The notes: generated from the letters alone by a model not told the origin. A stretch of 64,000 nucleotides of DNA from Pseudomonas laurentiana (GCF_014648275.1 NZ_BMQU01000014.1:46509-110508), one strand, 5' to 3'; shown: positions 56,801 through 63,880, counted from the stretch's first letter. Made by a program: numbers and translations.

Positions 56801-57254
56801 GGTTGTTTGGACCAAACGGCTTATCAGGGCTTGAAGCGCCCGCCCAAAAGTCTTGAAGCTGCTTCAACCATGTATCGACCCACTCGGGCAGCAATTCGCC
56901 AAGCACCTGATGAACGACGTTTACGTCAACCTCAACAGGCTGGCTCACGCCGGCGTTAAAAAGCCGAGGGCCGATCTTTTCCAGTGATAACCCCTGCTGA
57001 TCGAGCATTGCCTGCAGCACAAGGTTGATCAACGGCGTTCCTTGGTGAGTCTGCAGGGCCTCAAGATCAACATCACAACCAAGCGCGGTCATTCGCGCCT
57101 GAAACTGACCTCTCATCACCTGCGCCAAAGAAGGCGCCTTGCTTAGAACCGACTGTATTCTCAGCACAGTATTGGTCATTTCAAGCAAAAGTTCTTGAGT
57201 ACTGAAGCTGCTTAACTCTTCAGTAGAAAATATTAACGAGGTAGGCGTATTCAT
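53805..57254 (-). CDS. Large DUF6543 (dermonecrotic toxin-associated domain) protein
   Basis: This is a single 1149-residue protein (MNTPTSLIFSTEELSSFSTQ). Two copies of DUF6543-like landmarks are visible: PEWLRF...YEAFAHAQIQ...DAEHVVL (355-420) with IVYSPGAPGG...ADRAGFSRYL (576-630), and TPQWYRDA...FRSFAHHEVG...DPDTVLV (677-747) with LLYTPDAPDG...KDQRIIGTL (910-956). A weaker PEWVDTW lies at 123-129. Hydrophobic helices occupy about 1008-1080, followed by a short helical tail. I see no signal peptide, metalloprotease, ADP-ribosyltransferase or RHS motif, no secretion genes nearby and no immunity gene. The ATG at 57254 has AAGGA upstream. Codon use looks less GC-biased than in its neighbours, and its upstream region is AT-rich, which suggests accessory origin. 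The DUF assignment comes from pattern memory. Confidence 0.75.
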   Translation of the reverse strand: MNTPTSLIFSTEELSSFSTQELLLEMTNTVLRIQSVLSKAPSLAQVMRGQFQARMTALGCDVDLEALQTHQGTPLINLVLQAMLDQQGLSLEKIGPRLFNAGVSQPVEVDVNVVHQVLGELLPEWVDTWLKQLQDFWAGASSPDKPFGPNNLYILFAHLFFLDVNVWAGRRPERLAQASQVETFISDIDTNVRALSLLDERGQATPLFQAFVLGEFSESSADTTVWLYSAWDGLTPYRDLQTLLAGMEWRLQAPETRQLMLQHLAPSQQALLQGRVLKVVEQPFAESVFKHQVSDLKRTQRQWFHDIVQTARVKAQDACEVWEALTAMEEQAVLVSVLQARHADRLREHRVARQPEWLRFLVGDEKAAYEQREKTLVQAQQRVDTLLQGHVSYEAFAHAQIQAYVQKHLGMTIDAEHVVLDMTYSIDIDGHALTGGRQLTLGQWVLSGGYRGKDAQVLVRVVQGPNLSTPFIATMTAELNLREGYIDSTQALYFSEEGGTAMTDALRACLSLSFLSARYQGMDQAAFEVFERLGQHSGPLEALGVEVGGVLLNDHGLALKDLFYLRYPHGDDWRYIVYSPGAPGGDVRVFDAVHQLSMAMGEWTLTPAGREYLVGQVAFADRAGFSRYLEQQHRLPTHWTRESVVLERWVVGTWHDALSEVAFKKVNGLLDELQAVTPQWYRDAAPQDRQALTDLDFVLLALRGEYEEHYRLPHFRSFAHHEVGQRINAFLGSSAEGGWVDPDTVLVTLETDAVMTLTQVVISGYDSSFNFEDFAKLASTCGQDLSRLDRRFLASYIRSANLGERYIALAKQTLVESTDSNYSLYRALHRYLLCFQIKRTWLCETLSGNLSTAQSRWMKEAVESLLELEPPVVGGDTFNKDGVYQLALRGRRIEGVYIFRHQQGSSADDLLYTPDAPDGIWLRSRDDLARQWKEGGLGDYFYQRTAIKDQRIIGTLADDVVRAGDPTATITQAYGEYARISDFGDEFDVMTHRIIEDVDLDTTSVAERISWLLFEVALGTAAILSMPFPPAAMAVSAFTTLRTFTVGALAYRDGDRASALAAFALAGAGVFSLAGGWGRLLGALSKLSDGPSSAQVELLKRLCSDIVAPVAPRTLTPAFKVFQEELTLFLNDMDSPAQGLSKGRAPFAN

Positions 57255-57539
57255 TCGCAGTCCTTGTGAATGTGGTGGTTTACTGCGCAAGCAAACTACC
57301 CACACACACTCACAAGTCCAATGGAAAACACTGCCTGAAAAGTATCAAAATCAATCAAGTAACAATGGATCCAATAATCAACTTACGCACCGCAAAAGTT
57401 AACGCCCACGCCTGGCCTCACTGCACAATTGCTTACATCAAACACACGCCAAACAAAAATACCTGTACACCGCTACCAACAGACGATCGCGCTACATAAC
57501 CTAAAACTATTACACCCTGCGTAAAAGAGAATGTCAGAA

Positions 57540-57732
57540 ACCGCTATTTTTCCAGAAAGATCAGCGCCTTATTCTTATCCCACCTGCCCAGTAGAGCACG
57601 CTCACCGAGCAACTCCTGGCCGGTTTGTAGGCGCACTCAAGACCCGAGTGCCTACCCCGTTCACCGACGTTGATTTTGAAGCTCCTTGATCTACGTCTTA
57701 CTTGGCCGCTGCTCTGCAGCGGCCTTTTTTAT
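57540..57732 (+). ncRNA. Candidate small RNA ending in an orphan terminator
   Basis: A strong intrinsic terminator at 57704-57730 has no plus-strand gene before it for nearly 4 kb. Upstream of it a second hairpin pairs GTAGG/CTAC and GCACTC with GAGTGC around AAGACCC (57627-57655). Two ordered stem-loops ending in a U tract are the usual layout of a Pseudomonas small RNA. The 5' end and promoter are not identifiable, so the left bound is a guess. I could not match it to a known RNA. Confidence 0.35.
57704..57730 (+). terminator. Strong rho-independent terminator with no annotated upstream gene
   Basis: GGCCGCTGC pairs perfectly with GCAGCGGCC around TCT, followed by T6. It points along the plus strand. 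The nearest plus-strand gene upstream is hmgR, ending at 53833. In the minus direction it would follow the dehalogenase-like gene's stop codon (57823) at about 100 bp but has no T tract on that side. Confidence 0.8.
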
Positions 57733-57822
57733 TCTGTATTACGGCGCCAGAATCAAGCCCACAGTGGCAGGATCAGCCGAGAGTCCAGGTTCAAGGCTCC
57801 CCACGGATCCTCACATTCGGGA

Positions 57823-58722
57823 TCAGGCTTGTTTCAGCGGGCGCCCCAGTTGGAAGTGTGCGCGAAACACCAAATAGTGATGCAACACTTGGGTAGGTGA
57901 TTCGGTATGCGGGTAATGGCCGATACCCTGCAGCAACACGGCATCGGGCTCAGGCACCAACTGTCGATAGCGCTCAACCACATGGCCTCCGCACACCGGA
58001 TCTACCGCGCCATTGATGAACCGCAACGGTACACCCCCCGCCAGCAACGCCCCAACCCAACGCTCACGGTAGGTGATGCGCTCCAAGGGGTAGGTACTTA
58101 GCTTGTGTAAAACCCGCATGCCGCGGTTGGCAACCATCAGGCTCCAGCAGTCATCCAGCGCACTTTCACTGGGATGGGTGCAAGGCCCATAGATCTTGCT
58201 GACGCAATCGACCAGATCATCACGTCGAAACGTACGTGCCACCAGCCAGCCAAGCCGGCTGAGCAGCAGCTTCTGAATCAACAGGGGCCGATGGCACTCG
58301 GGAAACAGCGCAGCGTTGAGAAACACACAACTGGCAATCTGCGCCCGCCCTTCATGGTGACGTGCCAACAGCTCCTGAGCGACCGTGGCACCGTAGTCAT
58401 GCCCCAGCAGGTGCACAGGCTCAGTGACGTTCAGGTGTTCAAGCAACGCCTGCTGCAGGTCGGCCTGCTCCAGCAGGCTATAGGTATGACGCAACGGCTT
58501 GGACGAATCGCCAAAACCGAGCATGTCACAGGCAATCACCCGATAACGTTGCGCCAGCGGTTGCCAGAGGTAGTGCCAATCCCAACTGGCTGTTGGGAAC
58601 CCATGCAGTAAAAGCAGTGGTTCTCCTTGCCCTGCGGTCCAGTAACGGATGGTCTGGCCCCGGAACGAAAAATCATGCCCCCGGGTGCGCCAGACACTTA
58701 ACGGTATCTCGGCAAGCGGCAT
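57823..58722 (-). CDS. Alpha/beta hydrolase of the haloalkane dehalogenase/epoxide hydrolase type
   Basis: The 299-residue protein has the oxyanion HGFPTASW (residues 40-47), an aspartate nucleophile in GHDYGA (about 108-113), a cap region and a C-terminal His in GIGHYPHTE. An Asp nucleophile excludes a serine esterase and fits dehalogenase- or epoxide-hydrolase-type enzymes. The halide-stabilising tryptophan after the nucleophile is replaced by Tyr, which favours an epoxide hydrolase or another reaction. It is flanked by the DUF6543 upstream region and the flavodoxin gene; no operon is evident. Confidence 0.82.
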   Translation of the reverse strand: MPLAEIPLSVWRTRGHDFSFRGQTIRYWTAGQGEPLLLLHGFPTASWDWHYLWQPLAQRYRVIACDMLGFGDSSKPLRHTYSLLEQADLQQALLEHLNVTEPVHLLGHDYGATVAQELLARHHEGRAQIASCVFLNAALFPECHRPLLIQKLLLSRLGWLVARTFRRDDLVDCVSKIYGPCTHPSESALDDCWSLMVANRGMRVLHKLSTYPLERITYRERWVGALLAGGVPLRFINGAVDPVCGGHVVERYRQLVPEPDAVLLQGIGHYPHTESPTQVLHHYLVFRAHFQLGRPLKQA

Positions 58723-58926
58723 CTGCGCAGTCCCAGTGGCGTAAGCGAAGTCCTGTTGAGCACGGTATTGGCTGAATTCATTGCAATCACCCCGGCACGT
58801 TCATGTGCGCTGCTAGCAGACAGTCTAGCCAGCTCTGATCAAACCGGGGGTTGCATTGCCAGCCAGCTTATTGACCGTGTGAGTCATGACACAGAAATCC
58901 CAGGACCCACCGACCAATAGCGCAGG

Positions 58927-59382
58927 TCATCCGCGCAGGGCAGCGCCAAACTCGGCCAACCACGGTTCGGCATCGGTCTCTGGGGTGACGGTCTCACTGG
59001 CATCCAGACGCAGCATTGGCTGCACTTCCCTCAGGCCCATCTCGGCAAACAGCTCGCGCAATTGCTCACCACCACCACAGAAGGTATCACCGTAGCTTGA
59101 GTCGCCCAGACCAATGACGGCGCCAGGCAAACCACGCCATGCCGCAGGCAAGGCATCACGAATTTCGCAGAACAACGGCATCAGGTTGTCCGGCAGTTCG
59201 CCCATGCCAGTGGTCGACGTAACGGCCAGAAAGGCCTCTGGAGCAAAGTCCTGAAGGCTCTGCAAAGTAGCCCGGCCAGCATGCCAGGCCTCGAAACCAG
59301 AGGCGTTGAGCAGCGATTCTGCGTGGCGAGCGACCTCTTCGGCAGTACCATAGACCGAACCGGAAAGGATGGCGACTTTCAT
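58927..59382 (-). CDS. MioC-like flavodoxin
   Basis: The 151-residue FMN-binding protein has the phosphate-binding loop SGSVYGTAEE (residues 7-16) and the later TSTTGMGELPDN and GLGDSSYGDTFCGGGEQL segments of short flavodoxins. It likely carries electrons in the cytosol; its partner is unknown. ATG 59382 starts the conserved MKVAILSGS; the reading to 59436 adds 18 unrelated residues. It is divergent from the LOV gene over 145 bp, so they may share a control region. Confidence 0.9.
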   Translation of the reverse strand: MKVAILSGSVYGTAEEVARHAESLLNASGFEAWHAGRATLQSLQDFAPEAFLAVTSTTGMGELPDNLMPLFCEIRDALPAAWRGLPGAVIGLGDSSYGDTFCGGGEQLRELFAEMGLREVQPMLRLDASETVTPETDAEPWLAEFGAALRG

Positions 59383-59527
59383 AGTAGATTCCGAAACTGA
59401 GTAAAAACGTAGGATACTAACACTGCAGACTGGCAAATGGCCTCACACCAACGGTGTAAGCCTGCGAGCGATACACAGAAACCCGCTACCCTGTCCGGTC
59501 GAACTTTCCATTTTCAGGCCCTTGCCC

Positions 59528-59986
59528 ATGATCAACGCCAAACTGCTGCAACGCATGATTGACGCCTCCACAGACGGCATTGTGGTCGCGGAACAGGAAG
59601 GCGACGACACCATCCTGATCTATGTAAACGCCGCCTTCGAGCGCATCACCGGCTATACCGCCAACGAGGTGCTCTACCGCGACTGTCGTTTCCTGCAACA
59701 GAACGCCCGTGACCAACCCGCTCGCGAACGCATCCGCCAGGCCATCAAGGAAGGCCGCCCCTGCCGAGAAATCCTGCTCAACTACCGCAAGGATGGCAGC
59801 ACCTTCTGGAACGAACTGTCGATCACGCCCGTATACAACGAGGCCGATCAACTGAAGTACTTCATCGGTATTCAGAACGACGTCAGCCGCCAGGTGGAAG
59901 CCGAACAGCGAGCAGCGCAGCTGGAACAGCAGCTGGCCGAGGCCTTGGCACGCATCAACGTACTGGAAAGCGACCAACGGTCGTAA
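59528..59986 (+). CDS. Short LOV blue-light photoreceptor protein
   Basis: The 152-residue protein is nearly all one LOV (PAS) domain. The flavin-adduct cysteine is Cys53 in YRDCRFLQ, the same position and motif as in P. putida PpSB1-LOV, followed by the FWNELSITPVYNEADQLKYFIGIQNDV strand region, cited here in parts as NELSITPVYN and YFIGIQNDV. A C-terminal helix (118-150) forms a coiled coil without an effector domain. Such short LOV proteins act through a partner; in P. putida PpSB1-LOV works with a class II LitR. A LitR-like gene lies 0.7 kb downstream. The ATG at 59528 is preferred over TTG 59522. Confidence 0.93.
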   Translation: MINAKLLQRMIDASTDGIVVAEQEGDDTILIYVNAAFERITGYTANEVLYRDCRFLQQNARDQPARERIRQAIKEGRPCREILLNYRKDGSTFWNELSITPVYNEADQLKYFIGIQNDVSRQVEAEQRAAQLEQQLAEALARINVLESDQRS

Positions 59987-60055
59987 ACCAACTGGACGCC
60001 GTGCTGTCCATCAACTTACCACTTCGTAGACTGATCAGAACTTCCAGGTTTGACC

Positions 60056-60667
60056 ATGCAAGCAGACGCCCTCCTCACTCAGGATGAGCTGGACTTCATT
60101 CAGAACATGCAACATTCGCCACAGTTCGATGTGGCGGATGCGACGGCCAGCTTGCTGCTTAACAGCGACAGCAAACTCAAGAACCTGCTGACCCGCCTGA
60201 TCGCCCACGAACAGGTCACCCTGCAGGCGCAATTCGAAAATCACCAGATGAGCTTTCCCCTGCAACTGGTTGAAGACGAATTCCACGCCACGCACCTGCA
60301 AGTAGGCGCACCGAGCATCTACGAAGACGGGCCGATGGTACGCCCCTGGCGCCTGACCCTGGACACACCGATCGCCCTTGAAGACGACATGGGCCTGAGC
60401 ACCGACCTGTGGGTGCGAGAAATGTCCTTTAAAGGGGTACTGCTTGAAGTGCGCCAGCCAGGTGAGCCGCCCGCGCGTTTTTCGCTGTGGTTCAACCCTG
60501 GGAACGCTGAAGCGCCTATTGCGCTTGAGGGCACCCTGCAGCGGCGGGCTGCTGATGGCCTTGCCGCCTATCGCCTGAGCCAGCGCCACCCTGCCGAGAT
60601 CGAGCGCTTGCGCGAGTACATCCTGCAACAACATCGCCGTGCCCACCCGGAAGTGCACGCGGCCTGA
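60056..60667 (+). CDS. Conserved protein of unknown function between LOV and LitR genes (possibly PilZ-like)
   Basis: The 203-residue soluble protein (MQADALLTQDELDFIQNMQHSPQF) has a beta-rich core (about 60-150: HEQVTLQAQFENHQMSFPL, WVREMSFKGVLLEV) and a helical C-terminus (155-200). The layout recalls YcgR-N/PilZ proteins, but the canonical RxxxR and D/NxSxxG c-di-GMP motifs are not obvious, so that is only a suggestion. It lies 69 bp after the LOV gene on the same strand and converges with the LitR gene (7 bp between stop codons). ATG 60056 is preferred over TTG 60050. Confidence 0.7.
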   Translation: MQADALLTQDELDFIQNMQHSPQFDVADATASLLLNSDSKLKNLLTRLIAHEQVTLQAQFENHQMSFPLQLVEDEFHATHLQVGAPSIYEDGPMVRPWRLTLDTPIALEDDMGLSTDLWVREMSFKGVLLEVRQPGEPPARFSLWFNPGNAEAPIALEGTLQRRAADGLAAYRLSQRHPAEIERLREYILQQHRRAHPEVHAA

Positions 60668-60674
60668 AGCCCCC

Positions 60675-61625
60675 TCAAGTGTCGAGATGGCCCGCCAGGT
60701 ACTGCTGCAAACGTCGACGCATCAAGCGCCCCTCACTGCCCAGGCACGCGACCTGCGAACCCACCAACAGGTCTTGAGCGAGGTCTGCGGCCTCACCGGC
60801 GAACAACAGCGGGCACTCCAGCCCCAATGCCAGGCGTGCCAGACGCTTGGGTAGATCATTGGCCGGCGGATGATTGGAAAACAACACCAGGGCATGAGGC
60901 TTGATGCGCTCGCACACCAGGCTCAATTCCTCCATCGGTTGCCCCAGCGGCAACACGCTCACAGCGATCTCGCTGCTGCCCAGCAACAACGCAGCCACCA
61001 ACAGCTCCAGCTCACGGCACTGCCCGGGGATGGCCGCCAGCACAACATGGATCTCTTGCTGCTCACGCGCCAGTTGCAAACGTTGCAAGGCACGGGCACG
61101 CAGGAAACCGTCGAGGAACAGCCACTCGCTGAGCTGGCCAAACACGTCCTGAGCGGTACGCATTTCCTGCCACACCGGCATCAGAATGTCCTGGAACACC
61201 ACCACCAGCGGATAACTGGCAAACACCTGCCCATACACCTGCTCAAGCTGGCGCTCATCAAACGCCCTGACCGCTTGACGTAACTGGGCCTGCCATTGCC
61301 CCCAGTCGTCCTGGAGACCTTGTGGCAGTGTCTGCAGCGCCTGAGCCTTGATCACCTGGCTCTTGGCAAGCAGGCCACCGACCTTGCTCACCGCAACGCC
61401 ACGCTCGATCCAGCCGAGAATATTACGCACTTCGTCGATATCGGCCTGGGAATACAGCCGATGCCCACTTTCGGTGCGTGTTGGCTGAATAAGCCCATAA
61501 CGGCGCTCCCAGGCGCGCAACGTCACCGGGTTGATACCGGTTAAGCGGGACACCTCACGGATAGGAAACAGCTCCTCGTGATCGAGGGCGTTGGAGCTCA
61601 GGGAGGGATGGGCGGATTCAGTCAT
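60675..61625 (-). CDS. MerR-family LitR/PplR-type light-response regulator (class II-like)
   Basis: The 316-residue protein has a MerR helix-turn-helix at about residues 18-85 (FPIREVSRLTGINPVTLRAWERRYG, cited as LTGINPVTLRAWERRYG) and a C-terminal region with the fold order of a B12-binding light sensor (about 110-315). The usual histidine in the DxHxxG/ExxH positions is not present: the segment reads AAIPGQCRELELLVAALLL. This is what is reported for class II LitR/PplR proteins of P. putida, which depend on a short LOV partner rather than adenosylcobalamin. ATG 61625 was chosen; the in-frame extension to 61715 is unlikely. It is divergent from the monooxygenase-fold gene. Confidence 0.82.
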   Translation of the reverse strand: MTESAHPSLSSNALDHEELFPIREVSRLTGINPVTLRAWERRYGLIQPTRTESGHRLYSQADIDEVRNILGWIERGVAVSKVGGLLAKSQVIKAQALQTLPQGLQDDWGQWQAQLRQAVRAFDERQLEQVYGQVFASYPLVVVFQDILMPVWQEMRTAQDVFGQLSEWLFLDGFLRARALQRLQLAREQQEIHVVLAAIPGQCRELELLVAALLLGSSEIAVSVLPLGQPMEELSLVCERIKPHALVLFSNHPPANDLPKRLARLALGLECPLLFAGEAADLAQDLLVGSQVACLGSEGRLMRRRLQQYLAGHLDT

Positions 61626-61757
61626 CGCCGGGACAGCCGCATGTTCAGAAGGTGGAGGCCATTCTACTCCGCTAACAGCAACAAGGCGCAAGACCGATCT
61701 GAGCGAACCTGCCACGAATCAGCACTGACGAGTCAGCCCATTTACGGAATAATCCTT

Positions 61758-61771
61758 GCTTGTATTCAAGC
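61758..61771. promoter_or_regulatory. Inverted repeat in the LitR/monooxygenase divergent region
   Basis: GCTTG-TATT-CAAGC lies in the 217-bp gap between the LitR-like gene and the divergent gene at 61843. A short symmetrical site here could be a LitR operator; it is not a match to a consensus I can verify. Confidence 0.3.
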
Positions 61772-61842
61772 GCTGCCCACCACCCCGGGCAGCGTTCCAT
61801 GGACGCGACTATCCGCCGCCTCCATTTGCCCGGAGATACACG

Positions 61843-62418
61843 ATGTCTACCCCACCCGTTACCTTGATGGTGGCGCGCCGCGTTGCCAATGGCCGCTACC
61901 AGGACCTGATCGCCTGGCTACGCGAAGGCGAACAACTGGCCACCGACTTCCCCGGCTATCTGGGTTCAGGCGTACTGGCCCCGCCACCGCAAGACGATGA
62001 ATTCCAGATCATCTTTCGCTTTGCCGATGAAAAAACCCTGCACGCCTGGGAGCACTCGGCCTCACGCACCGCATGGCTCGCACGCGGCAACGGCCTGTTT
62101 CAACAACCGTCGGAACACCGTGTCAGTGGTATCGATGGCTGGTTCGGCAGCCATGCCGCCCAGCGCCCGCCCCGCTGGAAACAAGCGGTAGCCATCTGGT
62201 TGGCCTTCTTCCCGGTGTCACTGGCCTTCAACCTGCTGTTCGGCCACTGGCTCGCAGAATTGAGCCTGCTGCCACGCGTGCTGCTCAGCACCCTGGGGCT
62301 GACACCGCTGATGGTCTACGTCTTCATCCCGCTGTCGACCCGTTGCCTGGCCGGTTGGCTCAACGCCAGCAGCGCCGACCCTGCCACGCCCCCGGCGACC
62401 ACACTGGAAAGCCGCTAG
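61843..62418 (+). CDS. Antibiotic biosynthesis monooxygenase-fold protein with membrane anchor
   Basis: The 191-residue product has an N-terminal ferredoxin-like ABM domain (about 1-100: VTLMVARRVANGRYQDLIAWLREGEQLA) and two transmembrane helices (about 112-132 and 145-168). ABM-fold proteins include quinone monooxygenases and heme-degrading enzymes; this membrane-linked subtype is uncharacterised. ATG 61843 has GGAG at 8 bases. It is divergent from the LitR-like gene, so light control is possible, and is followed after 87 bp by folM. Confidence 0.83.
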   Translation: MSTPPVTLMVARRVANGRYQDLIAWLREGEQLATDFPGYLGSGVLAPPPQDDEFQIIFRFADEKTLHAWEHSASRTAWLARGNGLFQQPSEHRVSGIDGWFGSHAAQRPPRWKQAVAIWLAFFPVSLAFNLLFGHWLAELSLLPRVLLSTLGLTPLMVYVFIPLSTRCLAGWLNASSADPATPPATTLESR

Positions 62419-62505
62419 CCGGCTCAGGGCGCGTGCAACACAGCACAGTTCGGGTATGCTGGGCGCTAACCCTGCGAACGCGTAAGAAAAGTTGACTGCC
62501 CTTAC

Positions 62506-63201
62506 ATGAACAGCCCAATCCTAGTCACCGGAGCCAGCCAACGTGTGGGGCTGGCACTGGCCTTGAAGCTGGCAAATGCCGGCCACACGGTCGTCAGCGC
62601 CAGCCGTAGCAAAAGCCACGAGGCCGAGCACCCGAACATCATCCAGTTCCAGGCGGACCTGTGCGACGAGAACGATCGCCTGGCACTGATCCAGTACCTG
62701 CAAGACAACTTTGAAGGCTTGCGCGCCATCGTCCACAACGCCTCACTGTGGCTGGACGACAACCTGGCCAACCTCAATACCATGTTCAAATTGCATGTCG
62801 AGGCGCCCTACCACCTCAACCTGGCCCTGGGCGAGCAACTGCTGAAGCTGGAAAAGTCGGACATCATCCACATCTGCGATGAAACCTCCTCACGCGGCAG
62901 CAAAAGCCACATTGGCTATGCTGCGACCAAGGCGGCGCTGCAGAACATGGTGTTGTCCTTCGCCGAAAAGTACGCCCCGCGCGTGAGGGTCAACGCGATC
63001 CTGCCGGGGTTACTGATCCTCAAGGAAAACAGTGACGAGGAATACCGTCAGCAAACCTTGAAAAAAGCCCTGCTGGAATTCGAGCCTGGGGCTCAACCGT
63101 TGATCGACGCCGTGCTCTTCCTGCTGGAGAGCCAGTACAGCACCGGCAGCAGCGTGGTCATCAACGGCGGTCGCCACTTGAAAAAAGCCGTATCGCGGTA
63201 G
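62506..63201 (+). CDS. folM: Dihydromonapterin reductase / dihydrofolate reductase FolM
   Basis: The 231-residue SDR has the cofactor motif GASQRVG (residues 9-15) in place of the usual TGxxxGxG, and the active site YAATK, as in FolM. FolM reduces dihydromonapterin to tetrahydromonapterin, the cofactor of phenylalanine hydroxylase in Pseudomonas. In P. putida folM-type and folE-type genes are among those near light-responsive loci; here only folM is present. Confidence 0.9.
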   Translation: MNSPILVTGASQRVGLALALKLANAGHTVVSASRSKSHEAEHPNIIQFQADLCDENDRLALIQYLQDNFEGLRAIVHNASLWLDDNLANLNTMFKLHVEAPYHLNLALGEQLLKLEKSDIIHICDETSSRGSKSHIGYAATKAALQNMVLSFAEKYAPRVRVNAILPGLLILKENSDEEYRQQTLKKALLEFEPGAQPLIDAVLFLLESQYSTGSSVVINGGRHLKKAVSR

Positions 63202-63238
63202 ACTGCCCCCACTGCGCCACACCTTCACGAGACTAGCC

Positions 63239-63535
63239 ATGACGCCTCAAGAGCAACTCGAACTCGAAGCGGCGGCCTTCCGCCGCCTGGTTGAGCACCT
63301 GCGCAAGCGTACCGACGTGCAGAACATCGACCTGATGAACCTCTCCGGCTTCTGCCGCAACTGCCTGTCCAAGTGGTACAAGGCCGCGGCCGACGAGCGC
63401 CAGATCGACCTCAGCCTGGATGACGCCCGCGAAGTGGTGTACGGCATGCCTTATGCCGAGTGGAAAAGCCAATACCAGAAAGAAGCCAGCCCCGAACAAC
63501 AGGCGGCGTTTGCCAAAGGAAAACCCCATGACTGA
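63239..63535 (+). CDS. DUF1244 protein
   Basis: This 98-residue protein contains LSGFCRNCLSKWY (about 38-50) and YGMPYAEWKSQYQ (about 73-85), the DUF1244 signature. The function is unknown; the two cysteines could hold a metal. It lies 37 bp after folM, and its last 8 bp overlap the start of the HopJ-family gene (ATGACTGA), so the two are probably translated together. Confidence 0.9.
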   Translation: MTPQEQLELEAAAFRRLVEHLRKRTDVQNIDLMNLSGFCRNCLSKWYKAAADERQIDLSLDDAREVVYGMPYAEWKSQYQKEASPEQQAAFAKGKPHD

Positions 63536-63869
63536 CCTGACCACCCTGCGCGCCAGCCTCAACAGCGGCGAACACCTCTTTGCCGACACCCTGGCCTTCA
63601 TCGCGTCGGGCTACGACTACCAGCCACAGGCGTTCAACAACGGCGGCGTCGAAAACGCAGCCGGGCAAAACGAAGGCTCGTGCAAAACCCTCGGCCTGGC
63701 CCTGCTGGAAGGCCTGAGCAACCAGGAAGCACTGCTGGCGTTCGGCGAACACTACCGCAGCGTAGTCGCTACACCGCAAGGCACCGACCACGCCAACATC
63801 CGCGCACTGATCGAGCACGGCCTGGCGGGCGTAAAATTCAGCGCACAGCCGTTGAAACGCAAAGCCTGA
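63528..63869 (+). CDS. HopJ-family protein
   Basis: This 113-residue soluble protein (MTDLTTLRASLNSGEHLFADTLAFIASGYDYQPQAFNNG) matches the HopJ family, named after a candidate P. syringae type III effector. Here it is a housekeeping-type chromosomal gene translationally coupled to DUF1244, with no type III secretion signal context. Its real function is unknown. The internal ATG at 63528 starts the conserved region. Confidence 0.87.
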   Translation: MTDLTTLRASLNSGEHLFADTLAFIASGYDYQPQAFNNGGVENAAGQNEGSCKTLGLALLEGLSNQEALLAFGEHYRSVVATPQGTDHANIRALIEHGLAGVKFSAQPLKRKA

Positions 63870-63880
63870 TCAAGACAGTT

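Larger units (their letters stand above)
57255..57822. other. AT-rich intergenic region upstream of the DUF6543 gene
   Basis: This 568-bp gap is among the most AT-rich non-coding stretches of the window in its left half (57290-57560). It must hold the leftward promoter of the DUF6543 gene. Its right half holds a bulged hairpin and a strong plus-strand terminator without an upstream gene. The only notable reading frame (57266-57499, +) lacks a ribosome binding site and looks spurious. Confidence 0.55.

Noticed and set aside
53805-57254. Type VI secretion or contact-dependent toxin locus
   Set aside because: No VgrG, PAAR, Hcp, RHS repeat, TpsA/TpsB or immunity-like gene is nearby; only the DUF6543 protein itself suggests a toxin.
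57266-57499. 77-residue plus-strand frame beside the DUF6543 gene, considered as an immunity or antitoxin gene
   Set aside because: It has no ribosome binding site, a composition typical of AT-rich non-coding DNA, and overlaps the promoter region of the divergent gene.
60675-61625. Classical B12-dependent CarH/LitR photoreceptor
   Set aside because: The cobalamin histidine motif expected in the C-terminal domain is not visible, so a LOV-dependent class II form fits better.
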